From the NCBI GenBank assembly GCA_030765245.1, contig JAVCCX010000059.1, positions 1-7,824 of the forward strand: a stretch of 7,824 nucleotides of DNA. The letters run 5' to 3'. Of the stretch, positions 1 to 6,251 are shown one piece after another (position 1 is the stretch's first letter; each line of letters starts with the position of its first letter). A program made the translations under genes and the position numbers. The notes below the pieces were generated by a model. It did not search any database and was not told where the DNA came from. It saw only the letters and a program-made list of their open reading frames with translations. The DNA is from Candidatus Zophobacter franzmannii. GTDB lineage: Bacteria; Cloacimonadota; Cloacimonadia; Cloacimonadales; JAFGVF01.

Positions 1-765
1 GATGGGCTTACAGATATTGCAAAACACCTCGGCGGTAAAGGTCTTGCTTTTGTTAAGGTTACGGCTGAAGGATTGGAAGCCGGAATCTCCAAGTTCTTAA
101 CTGACGAAGAGAAGAAAGCAATCTTGACTCGCACAGAAGCAAAAGAGGGAGACTTAATTCTCTTTGGTGCTGATGCTAAAGAGATTGTTCTCAAAGTTTT
201 AGCCGGAGTTCGTAATCACTTAGGTGCGGAACTAAAACTGATTGATGAATCTAAGTTAAACCTACTTTGGGTTACAAGATTCCCAATGTTTGAATACAAT
301 GCAGACCATGACCGCTGGGAACCATTGCATCACATGTTCAGTATGCCTCAGGAAGAGCATCTTGACCTTTTGAATGACCCAAGTAGATATGATGAGATTG
401 AAGGACAGATCTATGACCTCGTTTGTAACGGCGTAGAGCTTGCCTCGGGTAGTATCAGATGTCACAGACAGGACATTCAACAGAAGATCTTTAGCATTGT
501 AGGTTTCAGTGAAGAGGAGCAACAGAAACGCTTTGGTTTCTTCATCAACGCTCTTCAATACGGTACTCCTCCACATGGTGGTATTGCACCGGGTATTGAT
601 AGAATGGTTATGCAGATGGTAAAAGCAGATTCTATTCGTGATGTCATTGCCTTCCCAAAAACTCTCAAGGCTGTTGATTTGATGAGTAAGGCTCCAAGTT
701 TTGTTGATGAAAAGCAACTCTCAGAGCTTCATATCCAAATCAAACCTGTAGCAGAGAAGAAGTAA
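1..765 (+). CDS. aspS: Aspartyl-tRNA synthetase, C-terminal part (5' end outside window)
   Basis: This class II aminoacyl-tRNA synthetase charges tRNA-Asp in the cytosol. The frame is open from base 1, giving 254 codons before TAA, roughly the last 43% of a normal ~590-residue bacterial AspRS. The TTG at 73 is only an internal leucine codon. The fragment begins inside the bacterial GAD insertion domain (KGLAFVKV, then FGAD). It re-enters the catalytic core at [12 protein letters not shown] and LHHMFSMP, followed by [10 protein letters not shown] and class II motif 3, [12 protein letters not shown], whose ATP-binding Arg is at bases 601-603. It ends with the typical DVIAFPKT and [11 protein letters not shown]. 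The wording of [10 protein letters not shown] and GIAPGIDR (rather than ELGGGSIR and GIAFGLDR) recalls the group containing non-discriminating AspRS enzymes, which also make Asp-tRNA-Asn. The residues that decide this lie upstream, so that is a hint only. purN follows after one base. Confidence 0.97.
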   Translation, partial: DGLTDIAKHLGGKGLAFVKVTAEGLEAGISKFLTDEEKKAILTRTEAKEGDLILFGADAKEIVLKVLAGVRNHLGAELKLIDESKLNLLWVTRFPMFEYNADHDRWEPLHHMFSMPQEEHLDLLNDPSRYDEIEGQIYDLVCNGVELASGSIRCHRQDIQQKIFSIVGFSEEEQQKRFGFFINALQYGTPPHGGIAPGIDRMVMQMVKADSIRDVIAFPKTLKAVDLMSKAPSFVDEKQLSELHIQIKPVAEKK

Positions 766-766
766 G

Positions 767-1351
767 ATGAAATCATTTCGAATTGCAGTTTTAACCTCAG
801 GGATGAGTCGTGGTTCCAACTTTGAAGCCCTTGTAAACTCATTCAGAGAGAAGAATCTCCCTGTTGAGATTAGCTTTGTTTTAATTACCAGACGCAATGC
901 TCCAATCAAGGGGCGTTGCGAACGGTTGAATATACCTATCTTTTATCACTCAACCAAGAATTGGGATGAGTTCGAGACTCATCTGATTGAAAAGTGTCGA
1001 GAATCAGAGCTTGATCTGATAGCTCTGGCAGGATTCATGAAGCAGATGACTCCCAATATTATCACCAATATCGGTTCTCCAATTACCAATATCCATCCAG
1101 CACTCTTGCCTGAATTTGGTGGCAAAGGGATGTATGGTTCTAATGTTCATAAGGCAGTCTTCCAAGCAGGAAGAAAGGTCTCAGGGGCTACCGTTCATCT
1201 TGTGAATAGCAACTTTGATGAGGGTGAGGTAATAGGTCAGGAAGATGTTGATATCTCTCAATGTAAATCACCAAGTGAGATTGGGGCAACTGTCTTGAAG
1301 ATAGAACACACTCTTTATGGAAAGGCAGTCTGGGACTACCTGAATAGATAG
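767..1351 (+). CDS. purN: Phosphoribosylglycinamide formyltransferase (GAR transformylase)
   Basis: PurN transfers a formyl group from 10-formyl-tetrahydrofolate to glycinamide ribonucleotide, the third step of de novo purine synthesis, in the cytosol. The 194-residue length is normal for a single-domain PurN. The N-terminal Rossmann-like strand carries the phosphate-binding loop SGMSRGSNFEAL (residues 11-22), with two extra residues compared with the usual SGxGSN. The folate-site segment LAGFMKQMTP is at 87-96. The catalytic triad is present: Asn108 and His110 in TNIHPALLPEF, and Asp151 in NFDEGEVIGQ. The ATG lies one base after the aspS stop, with only a weak purine-rich ribosome-binding sequence (GAGAAG) inside the end of aspS, so translation is probably coupled to aspS. 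No promoter is visible between them. Confidence 0.95.
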   Translation: MKSFRIAVLTSGMSRGSNFEALVNSFREKNLPVEISFVLITRRNAPIKGRCERLNIPIFYHSTKNWDEFETHLIEKCRESELDLIALAGFMKQMTPNIITNIGSPITNIHPALLPEFGGKGMYGSNVHKAVFQAGRKVSGATVHLVNSNFDEGEVIGQEDVDISQCKSPSEIGATVLKIEHTLYGKAVWDYLNR

Positions 1352-1355
1352 ACTC

Positions 1356-2654
1356 ATGAAGATAGCTGTCAAGACTCTCGGTTGTAAAATCAATCAGTAT
1401 GAGACCTCCTGCATTGTTGAACCTTTTCTCAAAGCCGGGTATGAGCTTGTTGAGTTTGATAGTGATGCAGATGTCTATATAATCAACACATGTACTGTAA
1501 CAAATAGAACTGATTTCAAATCCCGCAACTCAATTCGAAAAGCACTTAAGCATAAGGCAGAAAATCCAGATGTTAAGATAGTTGTAACAGGTTGCTTTGC
1601 TCAAAGAGAACCTGATGCCGTTGATGAACTCGGTGATATAGACCTGGTTATTGATAATCAGCAAAAAGGTAATATCTATTCCCTTCTCAAATCTGAAGAT
1701 GTCGAATTCCATGATATCCTTGAAGAGAAGTTCTTTGCCGAAATGAGTACCGGAGTCATGACTGAGAATAGTAGAGTATTCTTGAAAGTGCAGGATGGTT
1801 GCGATTTCTACTGCTCCTATTGTGCAGTTCCTTATGCTCGGGGACATTCAAGAAGTCGTAAACCTGAGAAAGTGTTAGAGCAGGTTGAACTACTTACAAG
1901 TAATGGTTATTATGAGTTTGTGCTTGGTGGGATTAATCTTGGCTTGTATGGTAGGGACCTTGAGGGAACTTACCATTTAGAAAACTTAATACAAGATATA
2001 AGTAAGATAGAGGGTGTTAAGCTTATAAGATTGAGTTCCATAGAACCTCAGTTGTTCACAGAGGGATTAATGGCAGAGATTGCGACAAACCCGAAGATAT
2101 GCTCTCATTTACACATTCCCCTTCAGTCCGGTTGTGATACTATCTTGAAGTCAATGAAGAGACATTATTCCACTTCTGAATTTAGAGCTAAGATTGAAGA
2201 ATTACGATCAATCAGACCTGATATGGCTTTTGGCTTTGATGTGATTACAGGTTTCCCGGGGGAGACTGATGAGTTATTCAAAGAGACTTATGATTTTCTC
2301 TCAAGTTTAGACTTTACTTATCTGCATAACTTTACATATTCCAAGAGAAGTGGAACTCCTGCAGCAGATATGAAACAGCAGGTTAATGGCAAGGTTACCC
2401 ATGAACGAGTGAGCAGACTTAATGAACTTTCCAATAAGAAAAAAGCAGAATATACACAGCTCCTTTTAAAAGAGAAGACTACCCTAAGAGGGATTGTCGA
2501 GGCAAACACTGATGGAATATGGACTGCTCTATCGGACCATTATATAAGAGTCTATTTTGAGTCAGATATTGTTTCTCAAGGAGATTATGTAGTATATACT
2601 CCAAAGGCTATTATTTCTGAAGGATTAGAGGTGGTAATCAATGATCAAAGTTAA
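1356..2654 (+). CDS. mtaB: tRNA t6A37 methylthiotransferase MtaB (radical SAM)
   Basis: MtaB adds a methylthio group to N6-threonylcarbamoyladenosine-37 of ANN-decoding tRNAs, giving ms2t6A. The 432-residue protein has the standard order. An N-terminal UPF0004/MTTase domain supplies Cys10, Cys46 and Cys80 for the auxiliary 4Fe-4S cluster. The radical SAM domain has CxxxCxxC at Cys149, Cys153 and Cys156 (GCDFYCSYC). A short C-terminal TRAM-like segment spans about 370-428. The start TLGCKINQYET and the INTCTVTN motif are typical of the MtaB branch rather than MiaB or RimO. The downstream signatures LHIPLQSG (252-259) and DVITGFPGET (295-304) are intact. The gene starts 4 bp after purN without a clear Shine-Dalgarno sequence, and its last 14 bp overlap the ABC ATPase gene. 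Both suggest coupled translation within one transcript. I see no missing key residue. Confidence 0.95.
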   Translation: MKIAVKTLGCKINQYETSCIVEPFLKAGYELVEFDSDADVYIINTCTVTNRTDFKSRNSIRKALKHKAENPDVKIVVTGCFAQREPDAVDELGDIDLVIDNQQKGNIYSLLKSEDVEFHDILEEKFFAEMSTGVMTENSRVFLKVQDGCDFYCSYCAVPYARGHSRSRKPEKVLEQVELLTSNGYYEFVLGGINLGLYGRDLEGTYHLENLIQDISKIEGVKLIRLSSIEPQLFTEGLMAEIATNPKICSHLHIPLQSGCDTILKSMKRHYSTSEFRAKIEELRSIRPDMAFGFDVITGFPGETDELFKETYDFLSSLDFTYLHNFTYSKRSGTPAADMKQQVNGKVTHERVSRLNELSNKKKAEYTQLLLKEKTTLRGIVEANTDGIWTALSDHYIRVYFESDIVSQGDYVVYTPKAIISEGLEVVINDQS

Positions 2655-3363
2655 GAATCTCTCAGTTAGTTTCGAAGAGAAAGAGGTTTTGCACAATATA
2701 AATCTTGAGCTTCCTGAAGGTGAATCAACTGTTATTGTTGGTAAGAGTGGCTGTGGGAAAACAGTACTGATAAAATCTATATTAGGGCTAATTCCCTTTG
2801 AAAAAGGTGAGATTGAAGTTGAGGGGATGACGCACTCAGTAACAAATAGTGCTAACTTAAACTTGATTCGTAAGAAGATTTCAATGGTCTTTCAGAACTC
2901 TGCTCTTTTTGATTCAATGAATGTATATCAAAATGTTGCATTCCCACTTGTTGAGCATACTAAGCTCTCGTTCAAGGAGATTTCTCGCATTGTAAAAGAG
3001 AAGCTTAAGATGGTCGGTTTACACGACATTGAGGATGTTATGCCTTCTGAGCTTTCGGGTGGTATGAAGAAGCGAGTAGGACTTGCGAGAGCAATTGTCT
3101 TAGAACCTGACTATGTGTTTTATGATGAACCTACAACAGGTCTTGATCCGGTTACTGCTGATGAAATAATAACTCTGATTAGCAAATTGTCTCAGACAAA
3201 TAGATGGGCATCTGTTATAATAACCCATGATAAGAAGCTAATGAAGGCTTTCCCTAATAATATAATTATGTTGAATGAAGGTAAGACTCTCTTTCACGGT
3301 GACTTAGACCAGTTCAATTCAAGTGATGACGGAATAGTTAAAAGCTTTAGTTATAGCTACTAA
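2641..3363 (+). CDS. mlaF: MlaF-like ABC transporter ATP-binding protein
   Basis: This is the cytoplasmic ATPase subunit of an ABC transporter of the Mla/Mce type, which moves phospholipids between the two membranes of diderm bacteria. The 240-residue protein is a complete nucleotide-binding domain: Walker A GKSGCGKT (34-41), Q-loop Gln85, signature LSGGM (138-142), Walker B VFYDE (159-163) with catalytic Glu163, D-loop GLD (167-169) and switch His196. The subfamily call rests on FQNSALFDSMNVYQNVAFPL (84-103), LSGGMKKRVGLARAI (138-152) and YDEPTTGLDP (161-170), all closely matching MlaF/Ttg2A-type ATPases. The start ATG lies inside the end of mtaB, preceded by a good ribosome-binding site (AGAGGTGG, 2627-2634). 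The MlaE-type permease and the MCE-domain MlaD partner are not adjacent in this window and would have to be encoded elsewhere. Subfamily assignment is by recognition, not by search. Confidence 0.87.
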   Translation: MIKVKNLSVSFEEKEVLHNINLELPEGESTVIVGKSGCGKTVLIKSILGLIPFEKGEIEVEGMTHSVTNSANLNLIRKKISMVFQNSALFDSMNVYQNVAFPLVEHTKLSFKEISRIVKEKLKMVGLHDIEDVMPSELSGGMKKRVGLARAIVLEPDYVFYDEPTTGLDPVTADEIITLISKLSQTNRWASVIITHDKKLMKAFPNNIIMLNEGKTLFHGDLDQFNSSDDGIVKSFSYSY

Positions 3364-3429
3364 TAGACATATTCGACTGATAGTACTTTCTTGTTATTGG
3401 ATTTGAATCAATTATGCAGTAGGAAAATG

Positions 3430-3435
3430 TATAAT
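3430..3435 (+). promoter_or_regulatory. Isolated perfect TATAAT (-10-like)
   Basis: The sequence TATAAT lies 91 bp before the start of the small ORF at 3527, in the gap after the ABC ATPase gene. The nearest -35-like hexamer upstream, TTGAAT at 3403-3408, is 21 bp away, which is too far for a standard sigma70 promoter. In AT-rich DNA this could be chance. It is listed as a weak candidate for a second start site. Confidence 0.25.
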
Positions 3436-3469
3436 TAACTAATTCAGACTCATATCAATCTTTTAGTTC

Positions 3470-3497
3470 TTGACAAATTGAGTGTTGTTATTACATT
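3470..3497 (+). promoter_or_regulatory. Candidate sigma70-type promoter for the 3527-7430 operon
   Basis: A perfect -35 hexamer TTGACA (3470-3475) is followed after 16 bp by TACATT (3492-3497), a 4-of-6 match to TATAAT. Transcription would begin near 3504, about 20 bp before the first start codon, leaving room for the AAAGAGGG ribosome-binding site at 3515-3522. It sits in the only sizeable gap between the two gene blocks, which is where a promoter is expected. No terminator hairpin was seen after 3363, so read-through from upstream is also possible. If the organism uses a Bacteroidetes-like sigma factor, the consensus would differ and this call would weaken. Confidence 0.5.
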
Positions 3498-3526
3498 TCT
3501 ACTAATAGCTTAGGAAAGAGGGATAA

Positions 3527-3868
3527 ATGGGAGAAAATGGCGAGATTAGAGTGTTATCTCCAGATGAGGTAACAGGTGTAAGTGACACTTATAAGCAGAA
3601 GATGAAAGACATGGGGATGATACCGTATATTATAAAAGGTAAAATCAAATGGGGCAACATGGCACAAATAGCCTTTTTGCAGAGTTTAAAGACTGCTGAT
3701 GGTAAAAAGCTGATGAAAAAAGCTGATGTTAGTTCGTTACCACCTTCGATGCGTAAGAGAAAAGGGAAAATGAGAAAACTACTTAAGAAAATATCGGCAC
3801 AGTATGTTATACTGATTATTTGTTTTGTTATTTTCGGAGTTGTTTTACTATCTATGAAATTTATGTAA
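3527..3868 (+). CDS. Small basic tail-anchored membrane protein, function unknown
   Basis: I do not recognise a family for this 113-residue protein. The soluble part (about 1-90) is rich in Lys, with a strongly basic stretch at 75-88 containing KRKGKMRK. It is followed by one hydrophobic segment at about 93-110 (VILIICFVIFGVVLL) and only three further residues. This architecture suggests a C-terminal tail anchor in the inner membrane with the basic part in the cytoplasm, in agreement with the positive-inside rule. There is no signal peptide. Start choice: the ATG follows a strong AAAGAGGG ribosome-binding site (3515-3522) at suitable spacing. It is the first gene after a candidate promoter and ends 14 bp before surE, so it is probably co-transcribed with surE and the membrane protein that follows. 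That it is a real gene is supported by the ribosome-binding site, the tight spacing and the coherent domain layout. Confidence 0.75.
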   Translation: MGENGEIRVLSPDEVTGVSDTYKQKMKDMGMIPYIIKGKIKWGNMAQIAFLQSLKTADGKKLMKKADVSSLPPSMRKRKGKMRKLLKKISAQYVILIICFVIFGVVLLSMKFM

Positions 3869-3871
3869 GTT

Positions 3872-3876
3872 AAGGA
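3872..3876 (+). promoter_or_regulatory. Ribosome-binding site supporting the TTG start of surE
   Basis: AAGGA lies six bases before the TTG at 3883. It supports a non-ATG start here. The encoded N-terminus, MKILLTNDDGI, is exactly where SurE proteins begin, and no in-frame ATG is available upstream near the end of the previous gene. Confidence 0.75.
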
Positions 3877-3882
3877 TTTAAT

Positions 3883-5181
3883 TTGAAAATACTTTTAACT
3901 AATGATGATGGGATCACTGCACCCGGAATAGTCATTCTCGCTGAGCATTTAACAAAAGCAGGACATGAAATTAACCTCGTTGCACCTTCAGAACAGAAGA
4001 GTGCTTCTTCGCATTCAATCACACTTTTTAAAGATATTACTTTAAAAAAACTAACTGACAATTCCTGGTCTGTTGATGGCACACCTGCTGACTGTATGGT
4101 TGTTGCCGGGATGTATATTCTTGATACAACATACGATTTAGTTATCTCAGGTATCAACGGTGGACAGAACATGGGAGAGGATATTTTCTATTCCGGTACT
4201 GTCGCAGCAGCTGCTGAAGCTGCTTTCCAAGGATCTAAGTCTATTGCAATATCAATTGATACCTATTCCGATCAAAAGTATGAGACTGCTGCTAAAGTAA
4301 TGGTTGATTTACTTGAGAATGGAATTGTGAATATGATTTCAGAGAAGCGTGTTCTTAATATCAATGTACCGAACATTGCGTATGAAGAGATTACTGGGGT
4401 TAAGATAACCAGGAGTGGAAACAGAAGTTATTCCAACTTCATGCGAGTTAAGAGCGAATCCGAGGAAGAGCTTGTATATGAAGTCGGTGGTGATTATCCT
4501 GATTGGTGCTATCTCCCCGGTACAGACTCCTATGCAATACGGGGTAACCATGTCTCAATCACTCCATTAAAGTTTGACTTGAATGAGAGACCATATCATC
4601 AGGAACTCAAGGACTGGAAGAATAGATTCAGAGATATTTACGGGAAAGAAGCTACTAAAGTGAAGGGTTCAACTCCATTTAGTACAAAAAACTTCATCCA
4701 TGAAATCACACAGAAGCTCAAATCAATAGCGGTAGAGTCTCCGGAAGAGAGGCAGCTTAGAAAGATACCATTTTTCGCTAAACTTACAATGACTCAGCTA
4801 AAGAAACTATACACATATTGTCATGTTCGTCAGTATAAAGCAAGTGAAGTTATATTCAAAGACAATTACCCAATTGTCGCACTTTACATTATTCGAGAAG
4901 GTGAAGTTGCTATCTATAAGAGTAGTGATATGGAAAATGCTGAGAATATTTATCATAAGAACCAAACTTTGGGTGTTGTTGAGATGTTCAGTGGTGTGAA
5001 GAGAGTCAACACTGCTGTTGCTATAACTAATACCACTTTGTTAGCAATTTCTAAAAGTGATTTTAACGAATTTATCAGCAGAGACCCACGAGCCGGAAGT
5101 AAGATTCTAAACGGCATTAGCCAGGCATTTAGCAAGTTTATAGTAAGTAATAATTTCTTCTTCTTAAGAGATAAGCAATGA
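3883..5181 (+). CDS. surE: SurE 5'/3'-nucleotidase fused to a C-terminal cNMP-binding-like domain
   Basis: SurE is a cytosolic, metal-dependent phosphatase acting on nucleoside monophosphates. Residues 1-250 form a complete SurE domain: NDDG (7-10) with metal ligands Asp8 and Asp9, Ser40 in PSEQKSASSHSIT, Asn96 in SGINGGQNMGED, and YSGTVAAAAEA at 103-113. E. coli SurE is about 253 residues; this protein has 432. After a charged linker (about 251-290), residues 293-420 read as a cyclic-nucleotide-binding beta-roll: LRKIPFFAKLTMTQLKKL, VIFKDNYP, ALYIIREGEVAIYK and ALLAISKSDF-like wording near 385-394. The phosphate-binding cassette is LGVVEMFSGVKRVNTA (363-378), lacking the canonical G-E pair and R-x-A spacing, so cAMP or cGMP binding is doubtful. 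No Met codon with a ribosome-binding site lies in the linker, so this is one protein. The start is TTG. Its stop overlaps the next gene's ATG (ATGA). Confidence 0.93.
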   Translation: MKILLTNDDGITAPGIVILAEHLTKAGHEINLVAPSEQKSASSHSITLFKDITLKKLTDNSWSVDGTPADCMVVAGMYILDTTYDLVISGINGGQNMGEDIFYSGTVAAAAEAAFQGSKSIAISIDTYSDQKYETAAKVMVDLLENGIVNMISEKRVLNINVPNIAYEEITGVKITRSGNRSYSNFMRVKSESEEELVYEVGGDYPDWCYLPGTDSYAIRGNHVSITPLKFDLNERPYHQELKDWKNRFRDIYGKEATKVKGSTPFSTKNFIHEITQKLKSIAVESPEERQLRKIPFFAKLTMTQLKKLYTYCHVRQYKASEVIFKDNYPIVALYIIREGEVAIYKSSDMENAENIYHKNQTLGVVEMFSGVKRVNTAVAITNTTLLAISKSDFNEFISRDPRAGSKILNGISQAFSKFIVSNNFFFLRDKQ

Positions 5182-6239
5182 AAATACCCAGGATAGTCTT
5201 TTTTATCCTGCTGTCTTTGGTTGTTATCGCAGGAGTTTTCTTTTATCAGACCGTTATCAGGTATATTGTAGTTGCTACGATTTTTGCCTATATCCTCAAC
5301 CCTGTGATAGTGTTTTTAGAGGGTAAGGGGCTTTCTCGAGTTAAATCTATCGTATTAGTTTATATATGCTTAGCTATGATTATTGGTTGGAGTATATATT
5401 TCCTTATCCCTGTATTAATTGAACAGGCTTCAAGTGTTATTAATGCAATTAAGGGTACTTCAGAGACAGGAGCCTTCGACTTTGATAAATTACCGTTTAT
5501 AATTAAGATAAGAGAAACAATAGCCAATGTACAAGCAATGATCCCAATGTTTGATATGGCTCCTATTATTGAACAGGCAACTAATCTGCTTAAACGATTC
5601 GTTGTTAATGCTCCCCAGCTTCTGGTTGATTACTCAGCGAATGTCTTTAAGGCTTTTTCATTTATCGCTACTATGCCAATTATGGGATTCTTCCTTCTGA
5701 AAGATTGGCACAAGTTTAAAAAGACTCTTCTGAGTCTGATCCCTAATAAGTATTTAGAACTTACAATGCATCTTACTGAGAAGATAGACCAGATTGCGGG
5801 TAAGTATTTGAGAGCATTATTGGTTGAAATTGTAATTATTTCAATGCTTTCATCTATTGTTCTTACGATTATCGGAATAAAATATTCGGTCTTAATTGGT
5901 ACATTAGCAGGTATAGCCAATGTAATTCCTTATCTTGGACCATGGATGGGTATCATCTTTGCAGTGTTATCAGTGCTGATTACCGGCAAAGAAGCGATAT
6001 TCATTCTCATTACAATATTAGGAATGTGGTTTGTCCAAATTATTGATAATAACTTTGTCTATCCTATTGTTATAGGTAAGAATACAGAGATGCATCCATT
6101 AGTTATTCTCTTAACTGTAATGGCAGGTGGCTGGGCTTTTGGCTTGACAGGAATGTTGTTATCAGTACCTGTAGTTTACTTAATTTATGGACTCGTTCGC
6201 GAGTTATACAAACAATTGAAAGAATTCGAAATTATATAA
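5178..6239 (+). CDS. AI-2E/PerM-family membrane transporter
   Basis: This is a polytopic inner-membrane protein of the AI-2E family (PerM, TqsA, YdjX-like exporters and Na+/H+ antiporters), whose members differ in substrate. The 353-residue length is typical. It has an N-terminal pair of membrane segments (about 7-45), a third at 57-80, a less hydrophobic central part (about 85-155), then further segments at about 157-174, 213-235, 237-266, 272-290 and 305-340. The family hallmarks are in the C-terminal half: LAGIANVIPYLGPWMG (243-258), DNNFVYPIVIGKNTEMHPL (290-308) and GGWAFGLTGMLLSVPV (317-332). The ATG overlaps the surE stop (ATGA), so translation is probably coupled; AAGAG at about 5166-5170 could serve as ribosome-binding site. 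The substrate cannot be told from sequence. The close coupling to the SurE-CNBD protein suggests a functional link, but that is inference. Confidence 0.92.
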   Translation: MKIPRIVFFILLSLVVIAGVFFYQTVIRYIVVATIFAYILNPVIVFLEGKGLSRVKSIVLVYICLAMIIGWSIYFLIPVLIEQASSVINAIKGTSETGAFDFDKLPFIIKIRETIANVQAMIPMFDMAPIIEQATNLLKRFVVNAPQLLVDYSANVFKAFSFIATMPIMGFFLLKDWHKFKKTLLSLIPNKYLELTMHLTEKIDQIAGKYLRALLVEIVIISMLSSIVLTIIGIKYSVLIGTLAGIANVIPYLGPWMGIIFAVLSVLITGKEAIFILITILGMWFVQIIDNNFVYPIVIGKNTEMHPLVILLTVMAGGWAFGLTGMLLSVPVVYLIYGLVRELYKQLKEFEII

Positions 6240-6242
6240 AGG
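6238..6242 (+). promoter_or_regulatory. Ribosome-binding site deciding the ATG start at 6252
   Basis: AAAGG lies nine bases before ATG 6252, a normal spacing. The in-frame TTG at 6243 would follow AAAGG directly with no spacer, so it is not a credible start. ATG 6252 also gives the N-terminus MALFDKC, in line with related enzymes. Confidence 0.75.
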
Positions 6243-6251
6243 TTGGAATAT

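Noticed and set aside
262..717. Long minus-strand open frame (151 codons) opposite aspS
   Set aside because: It lies entirely opposite the conserved catalytic core of AspRS; its translation shows no recognisable domain and it has no ribosome-binding or promoter context.
1530..1847. Minus-strand open frame (105 codons) opposite mtaB
   Set aside because: It overlaps the conserved MTTase and radical SAM regions in antisense and shows no coding features of its own.
3870..4172. Minus-strand open frame (100 codons) opposite the start of surE
   Set aside because: It is a shadow of the strongly conserved SurE N-terminus, including the NDDG motif, and has no independent support.
6243..6251. TTG at 6243 as the start of the PLP enzyme
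   Set aside because: It would place the AAAGG ribosome-binding site directly against the start codon; ATG 6252 has normal spacing and a family-typical N-terminus.
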